Below are positions 42,760 through 51,858 of a stretch of DNA of 64,000 nucleotides, piece by piece (the stretch's first letter is position 1; every line of letters starts with the position of its first letter). Made by a program: the position numbers and the translations under genes. This DNA comes from Acidobacteriota bacterium (lineage in GTDB: Bacteria > Acidobacteriota > Terriglobia > Bryobacterales > Bryobacteraceae). The notes under the pieces were generated by a model, which ran no database searches, was not told where the DNA came from, and saw only the letters and a list, made by a program, of their open reading frames with translations. The DNA is taken from positions 1 through 64,000 of the forward strand of contig JACQZR010000004.1 of NCBI GenBank assembly GCA_016213775.1, given 5' to 3'.

Positions 42760-43803
42760 CTAGGGAACGTCCTGTTCCTGAAACACCGCGTGGTTGACAA
42801 CACCGCGGCGGTCGCTCGTATACACAATGTGTATACGGCCATCAGTGGTCTGGACGGCCACCGGATATGCAAAGTCGTTATTCCCCTCCGCAATCACACG
42901 CCGGCGCGGGAAGGTTTTGCCGCCATCGGTGGAAATGGCCACCGACAGCGGCGTGCGGCGGGTCATGCTGTCGTTGTACACCAGCAGCAGATTCCCGCTC
43001 TTCAACTTGATGAAATCGACGGCCGAGTTCGGATTTGGGAAGGTACTGTCCGCACCCTCCGACCATGTCCTGCCACCATCGTGCGATTCGGAGCGCACGA
43101 TGTAGCCATCCTTCACCGGACCATACCCGCCACCGCGGCGGCAGTAAGCGATCAGATGACCCGGACTCACCTCCACCGGCGCCGGCTGGATGTTCCCTTT
43201 CGCCGAACGGATGACCCCGGAAGGCAGCCACTTCTTCGTCTTCGGATCGAACCTCAGAAAGCGTGATGTGCTGTCTTTGCCCACTTCCTCGCGATCGTTG
43301 CCGGTTTCATGGTAAACGGGCAACAGATACTCGCCGCTTGACAGCACAATCGGCCGGCCGCGGACCATCATCCCCTCTTGCAACGCGAGCAGCGACGAGT
43401 CAGACCATGTGTCTCCGCTGTCGCTGGAGACCTTCCCTGCGATGCGCGATTGCGACCACGTGTCGCCAAACCGAATCACGTAGAAGAGCCACAACAAGCC
43501 ATCCGGAGCCTGCCAGATGACGCCGTTCCCCACCGAGCGAAAGGGATCGCGCGCGATCGCCTTCGGAGCCGGCCAGGACCCGCCCGGTTTCTTACGCGAT
43601 CCGAACACCGCAGTGTCGTTCGCATACTCGCCCTTGCCTCCGTAATAGACAAGGAAGAGATCGCCGTTCTGGAGTTCCGTCACCGAAGCAGGATGCTTGT
43701 AAGGCCCGGTTTGGGTCTCCGGTCCGAAGATCCTCTCCTTGGTGATTTCCGCGCCGGAAAGCGCTGAAACGGCCAGGCACGCCAATAGACTCAGAACGCG
43801 CAT
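42760..43803 (-). CDS. Secreted sialidase-like (BNR repeat) protein
   Basis: Start at the ATG at 43803, opening a signal peptide (RVLSLLACLAVSALSGA); 347 residues. The six-bladed sialidase fold is shown by Asp-box motifs SSDSGDTWS (near residue 126), SHDGGRTWSE (near 249) and STDGGKTF (near 295), plus an Arg-rich MVRGRPIVLSSGEYLLPVYHE. It could cleave terminal sialic acid or related sugars, or only bind glycans; the classical Arg triad cannot be confirmed from sequence alone. It lies after a PEP-CTERM gene in the same direction (40-base gap). Confidence 0.82.
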   Translation of the reverse strand: MRVLSLLACLAVSALSGAEITKERIFGPETQTGPYKHPASVTELQNGDLFLVYYGGKGEYANDTAVFGSRKKPGGSWPAPKAIARDPFRSVGNGVIWQAPDGLLWLFYVIRFGDTWSQSRIAGKVSSDSGDTWSDSSLLALQEGMMVRGRPIVLSSGEYLLPVYHETGNDREEVGKDSTSRFLRFDPKTKKWLPSGVIRSAKGNIQPAPVEVSPGHLIAYCRRGGGYGPVKDGYIVRSESHDGGRTWSEGADSTFPNPNSAVDFIKLKSGNLLLVYNDSMTRRTPLSVAISTDGGKTFPRRRVIAEGNNDFAYPVAVQTTDGRIHIVYTSDRRGVVNHAVFQEQDVP

Positions 43804-43842
43804 ATGCGTTTCCAATTGTAGCCGGAACATGCGCGTCCATTC

Positions 43843-44361
43843 TCAGTTCCGCCTTCTCCGGAAAGACAGCAGCAACAGCGCGAGGCCGGCGACGCCGAGC
43901 GTTCCCGGCTCCGGAGTTTCGTTGGTGACAGTCACGGAAAAGTCCGCAAACAACTCGCCCTCTCCGGTCCGGCACCCCAGGCAAACAACAGGATCGGCGG
44001 AAAATGTTTCATATAGCACCACGATGATCCCGGTGTTGAAGTCATTTGCCGAGGCCAGTGGATCAATCACGTATTCCGCCAGTTGGCCATTCCAGGCCGG
44101 GCTGCCTGGCGCCAGCACCCCGTTGCCGGGACCACCGGCGCCGCCCAGGAGATCCGTGTAGATGCCAAGCAACGGGTTCGTTTCCAATAGCGGAAACGAG
44201 GAAATGAAGGTCACCCAATCGGTGGGGTCGGCGGTGATCGAGAAACCCCATCCGATGGTGTCCCCGGGGCGGCCGGAAATCCCGCCCGAAGGAGTTATGG
44301 TGAACAAGGGCGCAGCCGGAAGAGCAGCCGCGGCGAGTAGTGTGAGCACGAAGAGTTTCAT
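43843..44361 (-). CDS. PEP-CTERM sorted exported protein
   Basis: A 172-residue protein with AAAGGA before the ATG. The signal peptide (FVLTLLAAAALPAA) is followed by a beta-rich part (TIGWGFSITADPTDWVTF), an unpaired region with CLGC, and a C-terminal sorting signal ETPEPGTLGVAGLALLLLSF plus RRRRN. The PEP-type signal is processed by exosortase. The gene starts 18 bases after the stop of the PI-PLC-like gene, suggesting cotranscription. Function unknown. Confidence 0.87.
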   Translation of the reverse strand: MKLFVLTLLAAAALPAAPLFTITPSGGISGRPGDTIGWGFSITADPTDWVTFISSFPLLETNPLLGIYTDLLGGAGGPGNGVLAPGSPAWNGQLAEYVIDPLASANDFNTGIIVVLYETFSADPVVCLGCRTGEGELFADFSVTVTNETPEPGTLGVAGLALLLLSFRRRRN

Positions 44362-44379
44362 CGTTTGGTCCTTTCGGGA

Positions 44380-47300
44380 TTATCGGAACACTGTCAACAT
44401 GGTGGACCCGCTGTATGCTCCCCCATTGGCGGTGAACTGCACCGTGAATCGTACGCGTGCCGCCGCCGCAGGCCAGTCAAAGAGCAGCGGTTGCGTTGCC
44501 GACGACCCTGGAGCAATTGTTCCAACCAGCACTGGCATTGGACTCAGCACGGAGACCACACCGGAACCGTCCATCACCTGCACATTCGTGATGCCGCCGA
44601 TACGCGCATCCACGGCCACGGACTGTCCGGCGTTTCGTATCTGCAACGCAACCTGTCTTTGTCCGGGCTGCGGTCCATCGCTCCGTTGTCCGGTTGTGGC
44701 GAACAACGCTGGCTGCGCCGCCGGTGCAAAGTTCGCCACTACCGTCGCGGGATCGCGAAGTGTCAGGTTCTGCGGATTCGCCGTGCCGCTAAGCGCTCCC
44801 GAAAAACCTGTGAACCGATAGCCGCTATTGGCGGTCGCCGCGATGGGAATTACACCCGTGGCGACATACCAACCTCCGCCGGAAACGCTCCCGCCAGCGG
44901 TGGGGTTCGCCGTTGTCGTGATGAAGATATTGCGCTGGTAGGTGACTGTAAGCGTGGCTGGCGCGTTCGGGGCCACATAGTCGATAACATTGCTGCCGGG
45001 AACGCTCCAAACCTGATAGATCCATCGAACCAGAGCGGATTCTTCCACCAATCCAGGCGCGGCAAACCGGTACGCTCTCCCCGGAATCAGATTCACTGTC
45101 GCGGGCAGTGTGAGCGGCGCGCCGTTCATCGTCACCGCCACCCCTGGGGCGTTCGATTGGAGTGTAATGGGCACCGTATCCTGCGTCACGAACGCCGCCG
45201 TCACGGCTCGCGGGGCCGACATTACCACGGCGCCCGTAAGCTGGGTTCCCGCCAAAGCGCCGGACCAGCCCGCCAACCGGTAACCAGGGGAAGGAGAGGC
45301 GGTGAGTTGAGCCACCTGATCCTTGACGTACCAGTTTCCGGCCGCCGCCGGAACGATCCCGATGCTGCCGCCAGTGGTCGCATCAGCCTGCAGATGGTAT
45401 TCCGGCACGAAGCTGGCCGTGAACACGCCACCGCTGATCGAAGCACTGATGCTGTTCGTCTGCGTCCCGCCATGCGCCCAGTTAGCGAATCGGTAGCGGG
45501 TGTTGGCATCGCCCTGCAACGAGTTGGTGGAGAGTTGGTGCGTCGAACCCGGAGCCCACGTGAACACCGCGGGTGTCGTGTACGGCGTGTTGTCCACCAC
45601 CAGTTGCAGGCCTGGAGGGTTGGAAGTGACCACGGTTTCGCCCACCACCGTGAAAGTCACATTGATGCGAGCCGTGTTCGATCCCAGCGGCGAGCCGATG
45701 TCGATGTAGCCGTTGTACACTCCCGGAGCAAGTCCGCCCGGATTGGCGTAGACAAGCGGATTCGCCGGCGTATTCGGATTCTCCAACAGCATCGACAGCC
45801 ACGGCGCGGAGCTGTTCACTACAAGAGGCACGCTGCTTTGAAACGCATCGGAAATGAACACCGCGCTCAGGGCCTTGGCGCCGGACGAAAGCAGGCTCAC
45901 CGCTGCCGGCTGAACGTTGAGGACAGTGCGCACCGCCAGCGTGACCGTGACCTCGGTGGATCCTTGCGTTGGCGACAGGCTGTCGCTCACCTTAACCGTG
46001 CAGGTATAACTGCCGGCGGCAAGCGACGATGCTGCCGGCAGCACCTGCAGGCCTAACGAAGGTTGCGACAGCGACGCCGACAACCAGGCGCACGGCGAGG
46101 CAAGCTGCGCTGTGAGCGCCGTACTAAAGTTCGAAAGCGTTGCGGTTTGCGCCGCGGGCAGCGGGCCGCCCTTATCCAGTTGGAACTGCACGGATGCAGG
46201 TGACGCCGCGATGCGTGGCAATACCGTCACCACCACCTCTCCCGATTCGCTCGCCAGGTTGGCGACGTCTCCGGAGTAGGATGCCGCGAAGCGGTGAACC
46301 CCCACAGGCAATCCCGGGATATTCACGTGAAGCGAAGCAGCAGCGTTCACCGTGCGCTTGGTGGAGAACGGATCGTCCGCCGAGACCCGCACCACGTGCA
46401 CGGTGCCTGTCGGCGATGTGCTCGCCGGACTCAACGTCAAATCGAAATCCGGCGGGTCCGGAAAACGCACGGGATTCACCCGCGGCGCAAGCGTAATCGC
46501 CGTCGGAAATTTTACGTGAAGCTTGCAGGCGAAAGCGTACGTGGAGACCACCGCCGATCCATTCACTGCATACGTGGCTTCAAAGGTCGCGTCGCACACA
46601 TGGGTCCCCGGACTCAACAACGCCGCCCCGCTGCCGATCTGCACCGCTACATCGACGTAGTTGGAGTCCGCCGGAACATAAGCCGTGAACGGCGATCCGA
46701 AGCTCAGCCAGCTCACACTGGATCGCATCTTCACCGCGGCGCCGTTGGGAGCGAAGAACCGCACCGTAACAGGGGCGGGCAGCGGTCCACCCGGCTTCAT
46801 GGAGAAACTCGCACTTCCCGGTTGGGCCGCCACCATCCCCGCGTTCCCTTTGCGATACCCGAGCCATACCTCGTCGGCGATGCCTTGGCGGCGCACCTCG
46901 TCGCCCAGCGTCTTGTTCTGGAATCCATTCGCCGGATAGGCGAACTCGTAGCGCTCCGCCGTGGTATTGAACTGCGCGCAGATGCTGTCGCCAATTGACT
47001 TGTTCCAGGCATAGCTCGCGGTTGTGATCTTCCACAAACGGTTCTGCGACGCGCTGCCAGGCGGCTTCACCAGTCCGCAGACAAGCCGCTTCAGCCCGCT
47101 TTCATTGCGTGAAACCCAGCGGGAAGTCGAAGGAGTCATTGCCGCCGGCCCGCCACCACCCCAGTCGTTCACGTCCCAGCTCCAGATGGTGGAGTTCACA
47201 CGATCATCGGCCGGAGCAGTCCGCTGCGCGATGTTCAGATCCGACCAGAGCGCTTTCAGGAAATCGAGCCCGATGATGCTCACCCCGCAGTTCACTGCGG

Positions 47301-48321
47301 ACCGCACCGTCTCCTCCCAGAGGAACCCGGTAAACGCGTCAATCTCGACCGAACCGTATGGTGTCGTAACGGTCCCGGTGAAATTCAGCCCCGTCCGACC
47401 TTCGGCAACATCCCACCAGTTGGCCGCCGGACGTGTCAGCGGTGTCGTTCCGTCTGAAGCCGTGCAGGTGTTGAAATTCTGAGTGGCCGGGTGGTTGTCC
47501 ACCAGCGTTAATCCCGCCGCGTTCCAGGTAACGTTGTTTCCCGCCGGCGCTGTCCGGTCGTGTTGCATCACCATCACCTGTTTGCCCGCCGCCCGAATCT
47601 CCGCCATCGCCGGCCAGCGCGTAAACACTGCCGGAGGCCGGTAGAGAAAGGGACCCAGCACCAGGTCAATCTCGTCGCGCATGAGCGATGCAGCGGCGTT
47701 CACGTCGTTCCATTTCAGAAAAACCACTTCCCCCGGATTCGCCCACAGCCAGTTGCGAATCTCGCGCAGGGCAAACCCGAAAAGCCGTGTCGCGTAGCCC
47801 GGAATCAGGCAATTGCTCGTGCTCTTGGAATGGCACAATCGCGAGGCCGGGCTGCGCGAGACCAGAAAATCGGTCCCGTAATAGTGCGGATCCAGTTCCA
47901 GATGGCGCACGCCGATGTTCAGTTGATCACTGATGGAGTAGTAGTGATTCGTGTAGAGAAAGGAATTGAATCCCTGGCTGACATTGGAGAAGGCATTGTG
48001 CGAACCGAGCAGCGAAACATAGTTAACAGGCTCGTTCTGAGAGATGCTGTAGCGCTGTTCGGCGAGCGCCCATCCGAGCCAGCCCGCCTGCTTCGCCCAC
48101 GTATGCCGACGCTTGTTGACGCATATGCCGTCCTTCGGTTCCAGGTCCGCCTCGCAGCGGGCCTCTGTCCAATAGGAGATGTTGTAGCGTTCCCATTGGT
48201 CCAGCTTGCAGATCTGTTCGCCCTCGTTGCCGCAATCGTAGGTGCGGAGTTGGGCGGCGGCGGGCAGGGCAGCGCAAAGTACCACCGACGCAAGCCCCGC
48301 CATGTTGCTTCTGAGTTTCAC
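44380..48321 (-). CDS. Secreted PI-PLC-like phosphodiesterase with Ig/BACON and InlB-type repeats
   Basis: I chose the GTG at 48321 because AGGAGG lies nine bases upstream and a signal peptide follows (MAGLASVVLCAALPAAAQ), giving 1313 residues; the open frame extends to 48348. Residues 95-400 form a PI-PLC X-type TIM barrel: NYVSLLGSHNAFSN (His108, first catalytic His), IGVRHLELDPHYYG (second His), EVVFLKWNDV and a later IIGLDFLKALWSD. After it come about six beta-sandwich domains, including a PVTVRFFAPNGAAV type and BACON-like pieces, then InlB-type repeats (YRFANWAHGG, YRLAGWSGALAG, YRFTGFSGALSG). Probably a large secreted lipid- or glycan-directed enzyme. Confidence 0.85.
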   Translation of the reverse strand: MKLRSNMAGLASVVLCAALPAAAQLRTYDCGNEGEQICKLDQWERYNISYWTEARCEADLEPKDGICVNKRRHTWAKQAGWLGWALAEQRYSISQNEPVNYVSLLGSHNAFSNVSQGFNSFLYTNHYYSISDQLNIGVRHLELDPHYYGTDFLVSRSPASRLCHSKSTSNCLIPGYATRLFGFALREIRNWLWANPGEVVFLKWNDVNAAASLMRDEIDLVLGPFLYRPPAVFTRWPAMAEIRAAGKQVMVMQHDRTAPAGNNVTWNAAGLTLVDNHPATQNFNTCTASDGTTPLTRPAANWWDVAEGRTGLNFTGTVTTPYGSVEIDAFTGFLWEETVRSAVNCGVSIIGLDFLKALWSDLNIAQRTAPADDRVNSTIWSWDVNDWGGGGPAAMTPSTSRWVSRNESGLKRLVCGLVKPPGSASQNRLWKITTASYAWNKSIGDSICAQFNTTAERYEFAYPANGFQNKTLGDEVRRQGIADEVWLGYRKGNAGMVAAQPGSASFSMKPGGPLPAPVTVRFFAPNGAAVKMRSSVSWLSFGSPFTAYVPADSNYVDVAVQIGSGAALLSPGTHVCDATFEATYAVNGSAVVSTYAFACKLHVKFPTAITLAPRVNPVRFPDPPDFDLTLSPASTSPTGTVHVVRVSADDPFSTKRTVNAAASLHVNIPGLPVGVHRFAASYSGDVANLASESGEVVVTVLPRIAASPASVQFQLDKGGPLPAAQTATLSNFSTALTAQLASPCAWLSASLSQPSLGLQVLPAASSLAAGSYTCTVKVSDSLSPTQGSTEVTVTLAVRTVLNVQPAAVSLLSSGAKALSAVFISDAFQSSVPLVVNSSAPWLSMLLENPNTPANPLVYANPGGLAPGVYNGYIDIGSPLGSNTARINVTFTVVGETVVTSNPPGLQLVVDNTPYTTPAVFTWAPGSTHQLSTNSLQGDANTRYRFANWAHGGTQTNSISASISGGVFTASFVPEYHLQADATTGGSIGIVPAAAGNWYVKDQVAQLTASPSPGYRLAGWSGALAGTQLTGAVVMSAPRAVTAAFVTQDTVPITLQSNAPGVAVTMNGAPLTLPATVNLIPGRAYRFAAPGLVEESALVRWIYQVWSVPGSNVIDYVAPNAPATLTVTYQRNIFITTTANPTAGGSVSGGGWYVATGVIPIAATANSGYRFTGFSGALSGTANPQNLTLRDPATVVANFAPAAQPALFATTGQRSDGPQPGQRQVALQIRNAGQSVAVDARIGGITNVQVMDGSGVVSVLSPMPVLVGTIAPGSSATQPLLFDWPAAAARVRFTVQFTANGGAYSGSTMLTVFR

Positions 48322-48426
48322 GAATCTGTTCCTCCTGATCCACAACACGACGTTTTCGAGCGGAAACCTCCAACAAAAAGGAGATTTTTTTTCGCGGCTC
48401 GGATATCATGCCCTTATAGGAGAGGC

Positions 48427-48984
48427 ATGCAAGTGGAAGTTTCCGCGCTTCTGGAACAGGTGCGGGCTGGGGATCGCGAGGCCCTCAACCGGCTGATGCC
48501 TCTGGTGTACGATCAACTCCGCTCGATGGCGGCGCGCTTCATGAACAGTGCAAGCGGCGGAGAAACCCTGCGCACTACCGCTCTTGTCCATGAGGCATAC
48601 CTGCGGCTGGTAGGGGGTCAAGGCAGCTTTGAGAGCCGCTCTCATTTTTTCGGCGTTGCAGCCAAGGCTATGCGCGCCGTCCTCATTGACCACGCACGCG
48701 GCCGCTCCCGCCAGAAGCGCGGCGGCGAGTTTCAGCGTGTCGATTTCGACGAGGGCCTCATGATCTCCACGCAGGATCATGGACGCATTCTGGAGATCGA
48801 CGATTCGCTGCGGCGGCTGGAAGCGATGGACCCTCGCAAAGCGCAAATCGTCGAGCTGCTGTACTTCGGTGGGTTGACCCACGAAGAGACCGCAGCCGTG
48901 GTGGGCGTCAGTGAAACCACCATCCAGCGCGACCTCAAACTCGCCCGCGCCTGGCTGCATCGCGATCTCGGAGTGGCGCAATGA
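48427..48984 (+). CDS. ECF sigma factor (acidobacterial TIGR02999-like family)
   Basis: A 185-residue sigma factor with AGGAGAGG before the ATG. Sigma region 2: REALNRLMPLVYDQLRSMA and LVHEAYLRLVG, followed by SHFFGVAAKAMRAVLIDHAR; region 4: ARKAQIVELLYFGGLTHEE-type sequence and the helix-turn-helix VGVSETTIQRDLKLARAWL. The upstream frame to 47560 is antisense to the PI-PLC gene and not protein-like. It overlaps the kinase gene by ATGA (48981-48984). In this family the kinase, not a classical anti-sigma factor, is thought to control the sigma factor. Confidence 0.92.
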   Translation: MQVEVSALLEQVRAGDREALNRLMPLVYDQLRSMAARFMNSASGGETLRTTALVHEAYLRLVGGQGSFESRSHFFGVAAKAMRAVLIDHARGRSRQKRGGEFQRVDFDEGLMISTQDHGRILEIDDSLRRLEAMDPRKAQIVELLYFGGLTHEETAAVVGVSETTIQRDLKLARAWLHRDLGVAQ

Positions 48985-51851
48985 GCCCTGAGCAATGGGC
49001 GAAAGTGGACGAATTGTTCCACGCTGCCTCTGCCCTGCCCCCATCCGAACGCGACGAGGTGCTCCGTCGCGAGACGGGCGGTGATGAAGTGGTACGGCTG
49101 GAAGTACTCTCTTTGCTCGGAGCGGACAAAGGCGGCGATTCCGTCCTGGCAGCCGAGATCTCACGCGCCGCGGCCGGCGTTGTGGTCACCGCTGAGGCTA
49201 CCAGCGGCGAGCGGATTGGTCCCTACAGCGTCCGCCGCCCGCTCGGACGTGGAGGCATGGGCGTAGTCTTCCTTGCCGATCGAGACGACGATGCGTTCCG
49301 CAAGCAAGTGGCCATCAAGCTGGTGAAGGCAGGCTTCGCCAACGACGAGTCGCTGCGCCGTTTCCGCTCCGAGCGCCAGATCCTTGCCAGGCTCGAACAT
49401 CCCAACATCGCGCGCCTCCTCGATGGAGGTAGTACTCCTTCCGGTCAGCCTTACGTCGTGATGGAGTACGTCGACGGCCAGCCCTTGCTCGAGTACTGCC
49501 GCGCTTCGAACCTGGGAATTCGCCCTCGCCTCGAGCTGTTCCGCCTCATCTGCGGCGCCGTTCAGTACGCGCATCAGAACCTGATCGTCCATCGGGACAT
49601 CAAACCGGCCAACGTTCTCGTCAGCAGGGATGGCGTCCCGAAGCTGGTCGATTTCGGCATCGCCAAGCTGTTGGACGATGATCCCTTCTCGACAGCCCCA
49701 ACCCGATCACTCGATCGCGTTCTCACTCCGGAGTATGCCAGTCCGGAGCAGGTAAGAGGGGAAGCGGTTTCCACCGCCACCGATGTTTATTCGCTCGGCG
49801 CGCTCTTGTATGAATTGCTCACTGGACGCGCACCGTTCAGTTTCCCCTCACGGAGCGCGGCTGAAGTGGAACGCGTCGTCTCCACCGAAGACCCGCCTCC
49901 CCCCGGAGTCGACCGCGACCTGGACAACATCATCCTGCTTGCCATGCGCAAGGATCCCACTCGGCGATATGAATCTGCCGCGGCCTTGTCGGAGGATGTC
50001 GATCGCCATCTGCATGGGTATCCGGTGAAAGCGCGGCAGGAAGGCTGGACCTACCGCGCGGGCAAATTCGTTTCGCGCAACAAAGCCACTGTCGGCGCGG
50101 GCGCGGTGTTCGCCATGCTGTTGGCCGGATTTGTGATCACAGTGGTGCAGGAGCGAAACAAAGCCACAGTGGAGAGGACAAAAGCACAAGAGATTTCCAG
50201 GTTCCTGACAAGCGTGTTCACCTCCGCCGACCCCTCGGAAACATCCGGCAACAAACTATCCGCGCGCCAACTGCTCGATCAGGGCGTACAACGGCTCGAC
50301 AGCGAATTACGAGGGCAACCCACCGCACAATTGACCTTGCTCGCCACCATGGCCGAGTCCTACTTCAACATCGGCGAACTCAAGGAGGGACTCCGGGTAG
50401 TGGAATCCGCTGTGCAACTGGCGGCGCGCACCGCCGGTAAAGAGTCTGTCGAGATGGCTGACCTGCTGGCGACCAAAGGCTACCTGCTGCGCGAGAACGG
50501 CGACTATCCTGGCTCCGAGGCATCGCTCAACGAAAGCCTTGCCATCCTGGGACGAATCGCTCCCGGCGATCTGGACCGCCGCGCCAGTTATCTGCGAAGC
50601 CTCGGCCCACTCCTCAATCTGCAACGACGAAACGACGAGGCAGAGTCCGTCTTGAGGGAAGCGTTGACGCTGCGTCGCAAGGTGTCCGGCAATAACCATC
50701 CCGAAGTGGGCTGGAACCTGGCAAACCTCTCCCGCGTGTTGGTGGATCGCGGTGAACACAAAGCAGCATTGCCGCTCGCCCAGGAGGCCCTGCAACTGCA
50801 ACGTCAGCGCTACGGCGAAATGCATTCCGCGGTCGCCTCCGCGCACAACCGCTTGGCAGTTGTGCAGTATTTCCTGCGGGACATGGACCATGCCGCCGAC
50901 AATTTCCGCAAGGCTGTAGACATCGGACGCAAGCTGCACGGCGAAAACCACCGCGAAGTAGCATCCAACCTCAGCGGGCTGGCTACGATCCTCAACGCAA
51001 AGGGCGACTACGCCGAGGCGGTCAAAGCTCACCGCGAAGCGGTGGGTATACTGCGCAAATCCTACAACGGCAAGCATCCGGTGCTGGCCAACTTCATGAC
51101 CAACCTGTCCATGTCGCTCCACAATAACGGTGACCACGACGAGGAGGCCAGGCTCGTGGAAGAGATGCTGGACATCCATAAGCAGACCGGAGGAGAGAAA
51201 TCGGATCGCTACATTTCCGCGCGAGTCCAGTTTGCACGCACGCTCATCGACCGCGAGGAATACGAGAAGGCAATCCCCGTATTGCAGGAGAACGCCGCGC
51301 GGCGGAGAACTGCCTACCCGCATGGTCATGACTTGAGAATCAGCAGCGCCACCGCACTCGGCGGCGCCCTGCTGGCTATGGGTAGATGCAAAGAAGCAGT
51401 GCCCGATATCGTGAGCCAGTTGCCGCCCCAATCCATGAATCCGGAAGGCGGCAAGCGATCACTGGTGGCCGAAGCGAAAACAGTCCTGGCCGACTGTGAG
51501 GCGCAGTTGGGCAACCACCTGGACGCAGCCAGGCACGCTCGCGAAGCGTTCGCATTGCTCGACGAAAGCCGCGATATGGAACGCGTTCGACACCGTGTGA
51601 ATGTGGCCATGGCGTCTGTCCTTCTCCGCAGCGGCCAGCCTGAACAAGCTGAGCCCCTCCTGCGAGTCGCCTATCAACGCCGTCAGACAAGAACCTACAA
51701 CGCGGTGGAAAAAGGTATCGCCGCCGCCGTGTATGCCCGCTGCCTGCAGGCGCTCGGACGCGTGGAAGAAGCCGGCAGACTGCGCCAGGAGGCGCGGGCT
51801 CTTCTACGCCCCTACGTGAGGTTGCCCCTCGTTCGCGCCGCGATACAGTAG
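48981..51851 (+). CDS. Membrane Ser/Thr protein kinase with TPR region
   Basis: A 956-residue protein. The N-terminal 75 residues are a helical domain typical of these sigma-linked kinases (WAKVDELFHAASALPPSERD). The kinase has a glycine loop LGRGGMGVVF (about 88), VAIKLVK (about 110), HRDIKPAN (204-211, catalytic Asp206), DFGIAK, and ends near residue 345. A single transmembrane helix at about 372-390 is followed by TPR-like repeats (LRKVSGNNHPEVGWNLANLS, and others) up to about residue 850. The kinase is cytoplasmic and the TPR part periplasmic. It probably senses or binds partner proteins and controls the coupled ECF sigma factor. Confidence 0.93.
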   Translation: MSPEQWAKVDELFHAASALPPSERDEVLRRETGGDEVVRLEVLSLLGADKGGDSVLAAEISRAAAGVVVTAEATSGERIGPYSVRRPLGRGGMGVVFLADRDDDAFRKQVAIKLVKAGFANDESLRRFRSERQILARLEHPNIARLLDGGSTPSGQPYVVMEYVDGQPLLEYCRASNLGIRPRLELFRLICGAVQYAHQNLIVHRDIKPANVLVSRDGVPKLVDFGIAKLLDDDPFSTAPTRSLDRVLTPEYASPEQVRGEAVSTATDVYSLGALLYELLTGRAPFSFPSRSAAEVERVVSTEDPPPPGVDRDLDNIILLAMRKDPTRRYESAAALSEDVDRHLHGYPVKARQEGWTYRAGKFVSRNKATVGAGAVFAMLLAGFVITVVQERNKATVERTKAQEISRFLTSVFTSADPSETSGNKLSARQLLDQGVQRLDSELRGQPTAQLTLLATMAESYFNIGELKEGLRVVESAVQLAARTAGKESVEMADLLATKGYLLRENGDYPGSEASLNESLAILGRIAPGDLDRRASYLRSLGPLLNLQRRNDEAESVLREALTLRRKVSGNNHPEVGWNLANLSRVLVDRGEHKAALPLAQEALQLQRQRYGEMHSAVASAHNRLAVVQYFLRDMDHAADNFRKAVDIGRKLHGENHREVASNLSGLATILNAKGDYAEAVKAHREAVGILRKSYNGKHPVLANFMTNLSMSLHNNGDHDEEARLVEEMLDIHKQTGGEKSDRYISARVQFARTLIDREEYEKAIPVLQENAARRRTAYPHGHDLRISSATALGGALLAMGRCKEAVPDIVSQLPPQSMNPEGGKRSLVAEAKTVLADCEAQLGNHLDAARHAREAFALLDESRDMERVRHRVNVAMASVLLRSGQPEQAEPLLRVAYQRRQTRTYNAVEKGIAAAVYARCLQALGRVEEAGRLRQEARALLRPYVRLPLVRAAIQ

Positions 51852-51858
51852 AAGGATC

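Noticed and set aside
44365-46056. 563-codon plus-strand frame
   Set aside because: Antisense of the PI-PLC-like gene; no recognisable domain and high Arg content.
47560-48426. Extended upstream start for the ECF sigma factor
   Set aside because: The upstream part is antisense to the PI-PLC-like gene; the ATG at 48427 has an excellent SD and fits the family length.
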